Source: Styela clava (lineage: Eukaryota; Chordata; Ascidiacea; Stolidobranchia; Styelidae). Taken from it: DNA of 64,000 nucleotides. The DNA is taken from positions 4,030,001 to 4,094,000 of the forward strand of contig NC_135255.1 in assembly GCF_964204865.1 (NCBI RefSeq), written 5' to 3'. The notes below the pieces were generated by a model. The model made no database searches, was not told the DNA's origin, and saw only the letters and a program-made list of their open reading frames with translations. This document shows, piece after piece, positions 11,216-22,199 of the stretch; the stretch's first letter is position 1; each line of letters opens with the position of its first letter. A program made the position numbers and the translations under genes.

Positions 11216-11358
11216 TACATGGACAGCAGACATTTAAGTTTTGTTGTAGAAATAAGTGATTAAAATCACCATGCTCTTGATTAATAATGTTTGCAATTGC
11301 AAACTTGAACGTAGAGCTTTGATATAATTTGTATTCTCGTTTTTTCCAGAACTGAAGA

Positions 11359-11364
11359 AATAAA
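11359..11364 (+). terminator. Poly(A) signal AATAAA, probable RPLP1 3' end
   Basis: This is the first canonical hexamer downstream of RPLP1 on the sense strand. It sits just after a candidate 3'UTR splice acceptor. Confidence 0.45.
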
Positions 11365-13994
11365 AGAATCGACAGCGCAAATATGTTGCATTTTGTTATG
11401 GCAGGTATAGATTTATTGGTAGAAGCTATGGCAGCTGTTGTATGTTGGAATTAGCGATAAAGGTACAGGTCTTCATGATAACGTATATCAGACAGATTAC
11501 CATGGTCCAGTTCAGGATTAGTTTGTGGACTGTCTAGTCCAGTGTTTCCCAACCTTTATCCGCCCACGTACCATCTCGGGATTTGGTGTAGTGCTCGCGT
11601 ACCACCTACACAAATAATGCGCGCGAAAAGCTATTTCTCACCGTTTGTGACGTCATAATAACGTATTTGATTCATGCAAAATGTAACAACAAATTCTATT
11701 AAACTAGGCCGCATCAGCCAAGATTGATGTGGTGCATGTTATTGTTTTTCCGCCACTATTCAAAAGAAGAGCAACATAGTGAAATGACAAAACAATCCTT
11801 TTAATATGATGGCTGCATTTGTTTATTTTCTACGAGCTGGTCGATGCGTGGCATACATTTGCTCACAGCTAATCGGAAGTCATGCATTGGCTCAAGGAGT
11901 CTGTTTCGTTTCTTAGATTTGATAGTCGTAAGGGATGAAAACTCTTGCTCTCACTCCCACGTCGAAGGGAAAATTAACAGCTGGGGAATAGCGCGAGAAG
12001 CAAGCGTCACATATGAGGAAGCCATGCTAAGCCAGAAGTTGATTGCGAGAACATTCTTTGTGTTTCGTCTTTGCAGTCTGGTCAGCCTGGATATCTATGA
12101 GCTCCTCTTGCTCGACAGGCAGGTCGGCTGGATCAATAGAAAATGGATCGGTTATGTAGGCACAACATATAACATCCGGAAAGTAATGCCTCAATTCGGC
12201 ATTGAGCAGTGACGGGTGATCAACGATTTCGTGGGAGACTTCATCATCGGGCGCGCTGGGAAGGGTTGTCACGGATGTAAACATTCCATATTGCTTGCTT
12301 TCTACGTTATTTTTCCAGAGGTCCAACTTCCGGACAAGCGCTCTCAGTTTTGAATGAACTCTACGATAGTACAGTTTGGTCCTTGAAATGACAAATTTAA
12401 ACGGTTGATGGTTTCAAAAATGTATGCCAAGTAAGTCAACCTTATGACAAATCCCTCATCCTCCAGATCTTTCTGAAACTCGTGATCTTTCTCCCGTAAA
12501 AACGCAAGTAGTTTGTTCCTCTATTGAAAAATACGTTTTGTTGTATTTCCCCTGGAGAGCCAGCGCACTTCTGTGTGATAGAGAAGACAAGTGTGATCGG
12601 AACCGAGATCTTCACAGATCAGCTTAAACAGGCGACTATTTAGAGCTGACGCTTTAACAAAATTTACAATTTTAATAATTCGGTTCAAGTACGATAACAA
12701 CTTCGGTGGAAGTATCTTGGCGCTAAGGGCGAATCTGTGTATAAAACAGTGTACACCGGTGACGTTTGGTGACACGGCTCTCACATGGGCTTGAAACCCA
12801 GACTTTCGACCAAGCATGGCCGGAGCCCCATCTGTCGTGCATCCGATTAGTTTGAGCCAATCCAGTCCATTCAGCTTGAAGAAATTGTCTAGAACAGTGA
12901 TTCCCAAAGTGGGCGATATTTTTGCATCTTGCTGATTGGCCAAGTAAACAAGGAAGTCTTTGCCAGGGGAAACATCCAAACGGCGGTTTTAACGATGAAT
13001 TAATTTTATTTATCATCTACGCTCGAGGAGTAAATTACATTTCTTTTTACGTAACAGAATTTATCGTGAGACACGTTTAGACTAAATTTTATTATATTCT
13101 AAAAATTATATTGAACAGCTAGCTACTCGTTTAAATAGCCTACAATTTAATTATAATTAGACAAATGGAAACGCGCAGAAAAGTTGATGCTGAGTGCAGG
13201 GGTTCAATAGCGCAGTAAATATTCGGATATGTTGCAATGCAATAAGGAAATCAAATTCATATTCTATTCGAGAGATTCATCACTGCTTAATTTTTGTAAG
13301 AATGCGATCCGCAAAAGAATAGCAATCATAATATTGTCCCGCGAGCGACTTAAAATTTACCGACCCCATAAGCCATCCGGGTCCACGAATCCAAAACAAA
13401 TGGCTGCTCAATTCTATGGACTGGCTGTGCCGCAGAGAAGGTCATGAGAGTATTCACTATATTGTGAATAAATTAGTTATTTATGCTAAATTTGCTTTTC
13501 TCAGAACAAAATAAAGCCCTCACAATCGAAGAAAACATGATGCTCCCAGTATATCATGATAGGAGATCAAGAAGATGACACACACTTGTACCTGAGCAAC
13601 GTCACGCAAGGACTTACTATATATATGTACAGTATTTAAATATGGGTAATATAGTGAGATTAAACGCTGAGGGGAAAGGAGCACAAGTTGATACACCAAC
13701 TATAGTTCTAACTGAGCTTAATTGAGACGAAAAATAAGTGGTTGGAGAAGTTGACGTAGCTAGCCTGGCTTACGAAAAAAGTTTTTCACCAGGATAACAT
13801 TCAGTCGGTGGGAAAACGTTCTGGTGATCGGACTGGAGGACGTGGTAGGATGAGGCGTGGGGGATGAATTTTACCGAAGACCCTATATATATCATGTATT
13901 TTGGTGAAGGTCGTCAGGCTGCAGGGATGAATGACATGTACCTAAATCATTATTATAAGTTTTGAAAAATTAATTTTGTTTTCATTATTTTAAT

Positions 13995-14232
13995 GTGAAA
14001 CGGGGTGGATTTAGGGAGTTAAATGTTATAAGGCAAGAATACACGGCGGTTTTTGAGGAGGTAGAACCCTGGATTCTTTCATATCCGACCTCTGATATGG
14101 TGAAAAGAGAGTTTTCAGCCGTGACACTATTGCTATCAAAACAACTAAATTGCCTTTCCATCAGTAAACGGGGTAATTTTAGATATAATAAAAAAACTCG
14201 TCGAAGAACACCAAGATCGTCCATCTCATTAA
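13995..14232 (+). pseudogene. hAT transposase C-terminal remnant inside element B
   Basis: The frame shows KREFSAVTLLLSKQLNCLS, the hAT C-terminal dimerisation motif. After a frame change near 14170 it continues as KKLVEEHQDRPSH and a stop at 14230-14232, the usual end of this transposase subfamily. All upstream domains are missing. Confidence 0.75.
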
Positions 14233-14246
14233 AAAACACTATAAAC

Positions 14247-15215
14247 CAGGGGTTCCCAAACTTTATTAGCCGCGGGCCAAAATTAGAATCGAAAGCATGT
14301 TCACGGGCCGAAAGTGCGCTGCGGTTTAGCTGGGATTTAGTAGATTCACATTGGACACATTTTTGAAACTTGTGTGTTTGACTCGTAATGAAGTTAAATG
14401 TTGTATTCCTTCAGAACTAGAATAGTTCGCTGGCAAAGAGGACAAATCGCTGAAGTCTGAGTCATAGTCTAGGTCAGGGCTACTCGACTACCGGTATGAC
14501 AATGTTTCAGTTGTGTAACTTAGCGCCGACTTGCTGGGATGATTACAAATATTCGACCCCATAGCACCCGTGAATATATGTATATATTTATAGGTCTTCC
14601 GGCGACTTATATTATTTTTATGACTGAAAATTTAGAATTTTTTTTTTTAAATAATATTAAGGTAAGCCACAACGTTCACGAGAATTTTAGCATGACGTTT
14701 CATTAATCAATTTCGTGTCCAATAGCAAAGTTATCCGTCAATCGTTAGTCTGGAAAATTACATTTCAATCTTGGCTCTAAGAAGTGAGAGTATACTATTT
14801 TGCAAAATCGGGTTATTTGTTCTAATTTTAAATTTCAAAAATACAACTAGAAACTGACAAATGAGTACAAAGCCAAAACACAGTCTAATCGTAAATATAT
14901 ACTACTACGGGTCTAATATGTACCAACTTTTCTAAAAATCTTTGAAAAGTGTATTTTTTTCTCGTTGTTTAGCGAAAATGCATTACATCACGATTGTGGA
15001 ATAAAAAGAAACGATGCATTCCAACCGGTACGTATATTTGAGATACAGCTATAATCGAATTGCTATGATAAACACGAGCTTAGACTGCGATGATGACATA
15101 ACAATTGGCGGTATCTAGTTTGCAAAAAGGTAGAAACAAAATCTTCACTTAAGCACGGCGGGCCATTTTAAATCGTTACGCGGGCCGGATTTGGCCCGCG
15201 GTTTGGGAACCCCTG
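14247..15215. mobile_element. hAT element C, 969-bp non-autonomous, innermost
   Basis: Terminal repeats CAGGGGTTCCCAAAC (left) and the same read inward from the right bound the element. It is flanked by an exact 8-bp duplication CTATAAAC (14239-14246, 15216-15223). The subterminal sequence contains the gcgggcc motif common to this MITE class. No coding capacity. Confidence 0.93.
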
Positions 15216-16279
15216 CTATAAACTATGATTTGTCCTCTTATTTGGTCTGTAATATATTCGTTTCAGCCTTTCAATTTTTTTTGCAGTGCCGGGGGCGATG
15301 AAGTTGTATAAACTAGTGTAGGGAGGCGATGGTACAAAAAGTTTGGGAACCACTGGTCTAGAACGCTGAAAACATCCTTTCCTTTTGTTGTACTGCACAA
15401 CTCTTGGCTCAGCAGTAATTCTGTTTTTTACAGCATTATCCTGTGTGAAACGGACATAGACAAGTAGTTAACTGCAGTTCGAAACATCTGTAGATTCGTC
15501 GACCTGTATTGCAAACCCAAATTTTGAAGCTCTTACTCCCGCAGTAACTTGATCGGCAATGTCAACTGACATCTCCTCGATACGGCGCTTTAGAGTATTG
15601 TTAGAGAGGGACACACTGTCCAACTTTGCCACGGACTCCTCTCCCATCACACGTCTGACCAAAATCTTTGCTGCCGGCATTATGAGAGACTCTGCAATGG
15701 TATGAGCTGTAATGCTTTTAGCCACCAAGAAAGCGACATCATACGACGCTTTGACAATCTCTGTCCCCTTCTGGTGGAATAAGCCAGTTCTGTCCAAACG
15801 CTTCCGCTTCATTTGCTCCGCAAGTCGCCGGAAGTAGCTCTGATCTCGATTTTTCCTATCAGCGTGGTTCGTTCTAAGATGACGTAGAAGCAGGCTGGGT
15901 TTCATGGACGCGTTGGAAAGACCACTGTGAATCCAGCAGAATTTCAGCAGAAAAATATTCTGCAGTTTTCAACCGATTCCCACGCGGAATATAACAACTT
16001 TTAATAATATTAATTACGAATAAACTGATCCTACTCAGAATTAAATGTTCCGAGAAAAGCACATCGGAGAAAAAGATACGTTTAAGCACATTAAGCTGGT
16101 ACTGGTAATTATTAAATACATAAATAAGATTCACATGACGGAGAATCACATAAAAAAAGAATATGTTAGCACGAAAAACAAAACAAAATCTAATATCACA
16201 TAAGGGAACACCAAAAATATCGGTAGGTTTTTTTGCAATGTTACTAATGCTAACTGTAATGTATGAGCCCAAATTCGAA

Positions 16280-18530
16280 TATAATCCGCAAAATGCCGAC
16301 AACTTATAAAAGTAATTCTGAATGATATAGATAGTCACGAGTATAATATGATATGGGGGTAAGGAACAAAGCGAGTCTTCATGAAGTATAGGATATTGAA
16401 ACAAATATCGGCCGTCAAAAATTGATGAAAATCAGATTTTGTCATATTTGATGCGTCATCGATTGTTCGACGCCATATTCGAATATGTTATTTTATTTTC
16501 CGACAACTTTAGACAGTGATTTTATTTACATAAATAACTCAAGTGTCCAATAACAAAGTATGATCACCAGCAGAATGAAATTGAAAAAATATGGGCCTTC
16601 AAATATTGACGAAAATAAGATTTTGTCATATTTAGAGCGATATCGACTATTCGACGGCAATTTAGAATATGTTATTTTATTTTCCGACAACTTTTGACAA
16701 TGATTTCATTTACATGTATAATTTAAGTCTCCAACAGCAAAGTATGATCACCAGCAGAATAAAAAAAATAAAATGAATAGGATTTCAAATATTGGTGAAA
16801 ATCGTATTTTGGGCAATATCGATTATTCGACTACAAATTCGAATATATTATTTTACTTTCCAACAACTTTTGACAACGATTTCGTTTTTATGTATAATTC
16901 AAGTATCGAAAAACAAAGTATATATGATCACCAGCAGAATGAAAATTAAAAAAATATGGGATTTCAAAAATTGAAGAAAATCAGATTTTGTCATATTTGG
17001 AGAAAAATCGTTTATTCGATGCCAAATTCGAATATGTTATTTTATTTTCCGACAACTTTTGACAAAGATTTCGTTTTTAAGTATAATTGAAGTGTTCAAC
17101 AAGAAAGTATGATCACCAGCAGAATGAAAATAAAAAATACGGCCCTGCAAAAATTGATGAAAATCGGAATTTGTCATATTTGGTGCGAAATCGATTGTTC
17201 GACGCCATATTCGAATATGTTATTTTATTTTCCGACAACTTTAGACAGTGATTTTATTTACATAAATAACTCAAGTGTCCAATAACAAAGTATGATCACC
17301 AGCAGAATGAAATTGAAAAAATATGGGCCTTCAAATATTGACGAAAATAAGATTTTGTCATATTTAGAGCGATATCGACTATTCGACGGCAATTTAGAAT
17401 ATGTTATTTTATTTTCCGACAACTTTTGACAATGATTTCATTTACATGTATAATTTAAGTCTCCAACAGCAAAGTATGATCACCAGCAGAATAAAAAAAA
17501 TAAAATGAATAGGATTTCAAATATTGGTGAAAATCGTATTTTGGGCAATATCGATTATTCGACTACAAATTCGAATATATTATTTTACTTTCCAACAACT
17601 TTTGACAACGATTTCGTTTTTATGTATAATTCAAGTATCGAAAAACAAAGTATGATCACCAGCAGAATGAAAATTAAAAAAATATGGGATTTCAAAAATT
17701 GAAGAAAATCAGATTTTGTCATATTTGGAGAAAAATCGTTTATTCGATGCCAAATTCGAATATGTTATTTTATTTTCCGACAACTTTTGACAAAGATTTC
17801 GTTTTTAAGTATAATTGAAGTGTTCAACAAGAAAGTATGATCACCAGCAGAATGAAAATAAAAAATACGGCCCTGCAAAAATTGATGAAAATCGGAATTT
17901 GTCATATTTGGTGCGAAATCGATTATTCGAAACCAAATTCGAATATGTTATTTAATTTTCCGACAACTTTTGACAATGATTTCGTTTTTAAGTATAATTG
18001 AAGTGTTCAACAACAAAGAATGATCACCAGCAGAATAAAAATTGGAAAAATATGGGCCTTCAAAAATTGATGAAAATCGTATTTTGTGCCAAATCGATTA
18101 TTCGAAACCAAATTCGAATATGTTGTTGTATTTTCCGACAACTTTTGACAATGATTTCGTTTTTAAGTATAACTGAAGTGTCCAACAACAAAGTATTATC
18201 ACCAGCAGAATGGAAATTGAAAAAAATATGGGCCTTCAATAATTGATGAAAACCGTATTTTGTGCGACTTCGATTGATCGGCGCCAAATTCGAATATGTT
18301 ATTTTATTTTCCGACAACTTTTGACAATGATTTCGTTTTTAAGTATAACTGAAGTGTCCAACAACAAAGTATGATCACCAGCAGAATGAAATTGAAAAAA
18401 ATACGAGCCTTCAGAGATTGATAAAAATCGTATTTTGTGCGATATCGATTTTTCGACGCCAAATCCGAATATGTTATTTTATTTTCCGACAACTTTTGAC
18501 AATGATTTCAGATTTTGTCATATTTGGTTT
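16280..18530 (+). repeat. Satellite array, about 180-bp monomers with higher-order structure
   Basis: Twelve or so monomers each contain tatgatcaccagcagaat, attcgaatatgttatttta and ccgacaacttttgacaatga. The tatgatcacc landmark recurs at 16559, 16743, 16923, 17108, 17291, 17475, 17651, 17836, about 18019, 18194 and 18370, spacing 175-185. Monomers 1-4 and 5-8 are nearly identical in order (offset 732, 732, 728, 728), so there is a 4-monomer higher-order unit. Diverged monomer sequence persists in both flanks. The short ORFs inside are by-products of the repeat. Confidence 0.93.
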
Positions 18531-19090
18531 GAAATAGGTGATTCGGCTTCAATTTCAAATATAATCCGCAAAGTAACGACAAATTGTCACGGCGTTTTCA
18601 TTCATAATAGATGAAAAATGCAGAACACCGGCAGCAAATCTTGACATAGTATGCCTTCAAAATCTGCTTGAAATTGAGGCTCGAATATGGTTCGAAAAAC
18701 GCCGTTTACATATTTTAATCTTCATCTCTATAAATGTTCGTTTTAACTATTAATAATTCTAAATAGATTAATATAAAAACATATAATAAGAAGACACTTT
18801 TGCATATTGAATCGAGTTGAATTCTGGTGCCGTGCAATTACAAATTATCAATTATTTTAATTTAAATGCATGGAGTTAGTAGCTTTGGATTTAAGAATGT
18901 ATTCATAACACATACAGTATATGAACATTGTTATTTCGAATGCGCTAAACTTACTGGGAGATGGGCTAGATGTGCTGAATAAATGAAATTGCATCGATAT
19001 AGTTGTTTTATGCATTGTAACTGATAATATGAAAGAACCGAGAAATTCGTCGTACCAATCTTAATAATAGTTATAAATTATAGCCTACAT
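18531..19090. other. AT-rich spacer, no feature recognised
   Basis: The first part (to about 18600) still resembles decayed satellite (aatataatccgcaaagtaacgac). The rest shows no gene, RNA or transposon terminus. Confidence 0.4.
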
Positions 19091-19283
19091 CAGGCCTGAC
19101 CAACCTTTTTCGTCTCACGGGCCACTTTCACTTGACGAAATTCGTTGCGGGCCGCAAACGTTTGTACCAAACATTAATACCAGCAAAGTCCTAATTTCGG
19201 TGTAGATAATTTACATAATACGTAAAAGGCAAGTTAATTAACATAAAATTAATCACGTTAATAATTGCTTTCTGGTTATTGGG
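19091..19283. mobile_element. hAT-like left end, truncated
   Basis: CAGGCCTGACCAACCTTTTT followed by cgggccactttcac is a typical hAT MITE terminus. The preceding 8 bases are gcctacat. No matching right end was found, probably because another hAT-like end (cagggctggcaaattattcg) begins at 19284. Confidence 0.45.
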
Positions 19284-20350
19284 CAGGGCTGGCAAATTAT
19301 TCGAATATCAAGTCGAATATTAGAATAGCAGTTTACTATTCGAATATCTGGTAACACGGGGAGTGGACATGACACTCGCGGGCCGCCGAATCAAAGAATC
19401 AATTGCGGTTTTTTGACGACCACACAAGAACACATACATCGCGTCAAAACTGAGTGTTATATTTGGGTTACAGTGTTTTATTCATTTATTTTGAGTAGCT
19501 ATGATACTGCCTCAATGTTTAAATGAGCATAATGTGCGCCAATGTCAAAGGAATATCAAGTTTAAGTGGGCCGTTTCGTAACATTTAAAACACCAATACA
19601 AGTACTTAATGAAGTAACATTACAAAAATTTCTGGATGAATAGCCCATATATACTGATGATTCCATTACATTTGAACCCAGTACATTTGAACCCGCGTAC
19701 ATTTGAACCCACGACAATTGCACCTGCATACTATTGCACCTATGGGAATTTTTTTGTTTTACGGATATTTGAACCCATACTAACCCTAACCCATGGGTTT
19801 TAGCACCTGCATATAGATTGAACCCTGGTTATACACATGGGTTCTGAGGTACATGGTTAAAATGTACGTGGGTTCAAATGTACGGTCACCGATACTGATT
19901 TATAACTAATATGTAGCAATGTCATCAAGTCAATTTTATCAAAATTATTGACGGATACGCAGTGACGACATTTCCGAAATCTTATTTAACGCAAACATAA
20001 CATATACAAACGTAAAAGGACAACGAGTCCCGGAATCAAATATCAACCAAAGATATTGTTGACTTTTTACTTCACGTTGGCGATCAAAGTCGACACGAAA
20101 GAAAGCAGTCAGAATGAAATTAATTTGTAAATTTTGGCTCCAAATTCATTCCTATAATCGCGCTCAGCGTTCGTCCCTAATGATCGCACAATATCTTTCG
20201 AGTTCATCGAACAGAACGCACAGTTTTGCGAGAAATAAAAAAAAACTGACGTCGATGTCCATCAGGGTGCAAGACTTGACACATACGTAATCATAAAAAC
20301 CGGCATTTGAATGTCGATAGATGGCAGGAATAATCACACCAAAACATACT
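19284..20350 (+). repeat. Dispersed repeat, copy 2 (related to 4800-5520)
   Basis: It begins with a hAT-style end, CAGGGCTGGCAAATTATTCG, then runs collinear with 4800-5520: aatagcagtttactattcga, gagcataatgtgcgccaatg, gcacaatatctttcgagtt. It is interrupted by the foldback element at 19659-19891. No right terminal repeat was located and no protein is encoded. Confidence 0.6.
19659..19891. mobile_element. 233-bp foldback MITE built from CATTTGAACCC units
   Basis: Repeated tacatttgaaccc blocks on the left face gggttcaaatgtac on the right. The element is flanked by an exact 8-bp duplication ATACTGAT (19651-19658, 19892-19899). The centre contains catactaaccctaaccc and several gcacct units. Removing it restores the dispersed repeat around it. 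Confidence 0.85.
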
Positions 20351-20472
20351 TAAGTTTATACAGGATGTCTCAAAAGTAAGTATACACTTTTACTTTTGAT
20401 TTGCCTTTCAGGTACTCATCATAGGGCGATCATTTTTTCAGGAAACATAGTATAGATAAGTAGTAAAATTTA

Positions 20473-21994
20473 GGGGTGCTCCCGAAGTATGCGAACCAAG
20501 ATGGCGGACATCGGAACGTAACAGGTTAGGGTTAGGCCATAATTTTTTTCCAATTTTCCTTATTTTAGTCCTATTATCAGTTCGAAGACTAGCCAAGAGC
20601 CTCCCTTAGTATTTATATATACCTAAAATTATGGCCTAACCCTAACCTAGTACACAATTAGAGATGTACCGATACCACTTTTGTCGCCGATACCGATACC
20701 GATCCGATACCAGCTAAAAACGCCGATACCGATACCGATACGCCGATACTACAAAAAGGCCGATATTACCGATATTCCGATACCGATACTATGTAATTAT
20801 TACTTAATTAGGTATGCTGTGTAGAGCAGACGGGTTAAAACAATGGTCTTTAAGCGTTGTTCATAGTACACATTATTTCAGATCGAAAAAAAAGATATAT
20901 ATATCACATAATATGAAATTAATGTTTGGTATCCATATGCTGTAACTGATTAAGATACATTGTACAGTAACGCTAGTAGCTAGGTGTTCAATTAGAAAAC
21001 TCATAAGCCGGAATGTCCAATTTGAATTTAATATTAATATCGCGAGCTTCGAATATCGTTATTCGTGTTTAAAAGAATATCGAATATCACCCACACATTC
21101 TAGCGCCGCCGTCCTACGTTCAAATTAAAAGCATTTTACAAATATTTAATTTAGTGGCTAATCGTAATCGTCGACGCAATAAGTCAAAGCCAACATGAAA
21201 GAATATCAATCAGCACCGACAAAAAGAAAGCCCACCGTTAACCGTTGAGGATGTTTTTTTACTTCTCTATTTTATAATATTTTACAATTGCTATCATATA
21301 TTTTGAGACAGTCTAGGGCTAGGCGGTCAAGTCAATATATCTATAAAGAAATCGTGTAGTTAAGCAGAATTAAAATTAATACCTGTGTAGTGGGATAATT
21401 GTGTCGGAATTTAGTTTATCGATGTCGACGGACTAAATGACACTCGTACTTGACGACAAACAGCCAGAATTTATACCCGTGCCAAAAGTCCATGTGCCGT
21501 TAATAAGGAAGGACCCCAATTCCACTGTATGATTTAAAACTGGGCGCCTAGTTGCTTTTTGTTATGTGCTGTGTTGATATATTTCTTCATAAAAACTATG
21601 TAATATTGAAAATGTCAATATAAAAATTTGACAGCGAAAATAGCCAAATTAGTTGAGCTAGTTTAGCTGATAAATAGCTAAAAACACGTGAATCCTATTC
21701 TCTCGCAGGGGTGGGGACATGTATGGCTCATAGCTCACGATCTCTCCAGACAAAAATTAATTAAAAAGTAGTATTCCATTCCAACTTATCTTTTAAAACA
21801 TTCTGGACCATATCAAAAAGGTAAATATATCGGTAATATCGGCCTTAATCTAACCGATACCGATACATGGCCGATACCGAAAAAATGGCCGATATTGCCG
21901 ATACCGATACCCGATACCGATACATCGGTACATCTCTAGTACACATATTACATTCCGATGTCCGCCATCTTGGTTCGCATACTTCGGGAGCCCC
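20473..21994. mobile_element. Palindromic foldback element with nested hAT
   Basis: The left arm ggggtgctcccgaagtatgc through aagatggcggacatcgga mirrors the right arm, which ends tccgccatcttggttcgcat and acttcgggagcccc. AATTTA flanks both sides (20467-20472, 21995-22000). The arms also include ggttagggttaggccataat and its inverse. A hAT element sits in the right arm. Confidence 0.85.
20659..21938. mobile_element. 1.28-kb non-autonomous hAT, TAGAGATGTACCGATA type
   Basis: The ends are TAGAGATGTACCGATA and its inverse, with many ccgatacc/cggtatcgg units in both subterminal regions. Flanking 8-mers are gtacacaa (20650-20657, one base outside) and gtacacat (21939-21946), a near-perfect target duplication. 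No transposase frame was found. Confidence 0.82.
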
Positions 21995-22199
21995 AATTTA
22001 GGTATTGTTTGCATTTTTCAATAACTCACAGAATGACAAGGAGAAAATGGGGTGAAAATTGCTGTTTGCAAGAAGCATAAAACAGTGAGGAATTCAGCAC
22101 TTAACGACGAAGAATTACGCTATTCATCAAAAATTCATGGAAACTGGATTTGTAATTGATGCACAATGATCAGGAAGACCAAGGGCGGACGCTATGAGG

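Larger units (their letters stand above)
10777..11350 (+). other. Probable 3'UTR intron of RPLP1 and terminal exon
   Basis: Four bases after the TAA the sequence is aataat|gtatgt, a good donor. A pyrimidine-rich acceptor ending ttttttccag lies at about 11339-11349, followed by an AATAAA at 11359-11364. If used, this intron carries the third snoRNA candidate. It is an inference from splice and poly(A) signals. Confidence 0.5.
12896..15355 (+). mobile_element. hAT element B inserted in transposase A
   Basis: The ends are CAGTGATTCCCAAAG at 12896 and, inward from 15355, CAGTGGTTCCCAAAC. They are flanked by an exact 8-bp duplication GTCTAGAA (12888-12895 and 15356-15363). Removing B and one GTCTAGAA rejoins transposase A in frame. 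B is internally deleted, keeps only a transposase C-terminus on the + strand, and itself contains element C. Confidence 0.92.
11801..15940 (-). pseudogene. hAT transposase (ZBED5/FAM200-like), decayed and interrupted
   Basis: A cut-and-paste transposase of the hAT superfamily. Read on the minus strand, the N-terminal part (about 15940-15364) contains the end of a BED-type finger, SNASMKPSLLLRHLRTNHA, and VDESTDV with the first catalytic Asp. Element B then interrupts after ..GKDVFSVLD. The frame resumes at 12895 with DNFFKLNGLDWLKLIGCTTD, giving the second catalytic Asp in TTDGAPAMLG, then HTEVRWLSRG. The C-terminal dimerisation region follows (..IKSKKRNRL, FRLAVSKCMPRIDQL) and ends QPSY with TAA at 11801. 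An in-frame stop at 12521-12523 and later frame changes make it a pseudogene. Confidence 0.85.
11540..15960 (-). mobile_element. hAT element A, outermost of a three-level nest
   Basis: The left terminus CAGTGTTTCCCAACC starts at 11540 and is preceded by gtctagtc. The element carries a minus-strand hAT transposase (separate entry) split by element B. The right terminus was not found; the satellite begins shortly beyond 16 kb and may have replaced it, so the right limit given is only where recognisable transposase ends. Confidence 0.7.

Noticed and set aside
12723..13016. 97-aa minus ORF overlapping the hAT transposase
   Set aside because: It is an alternative frame of transposase A and the left end of element B; the other frame has the conserved hAT motifs.
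16792..18492. Several 60-85 aa ORFs on both strands in the satellite
   Set aside because: They repeat with the monomer period and change with each indel, so they are by-products of the tandem repeat.
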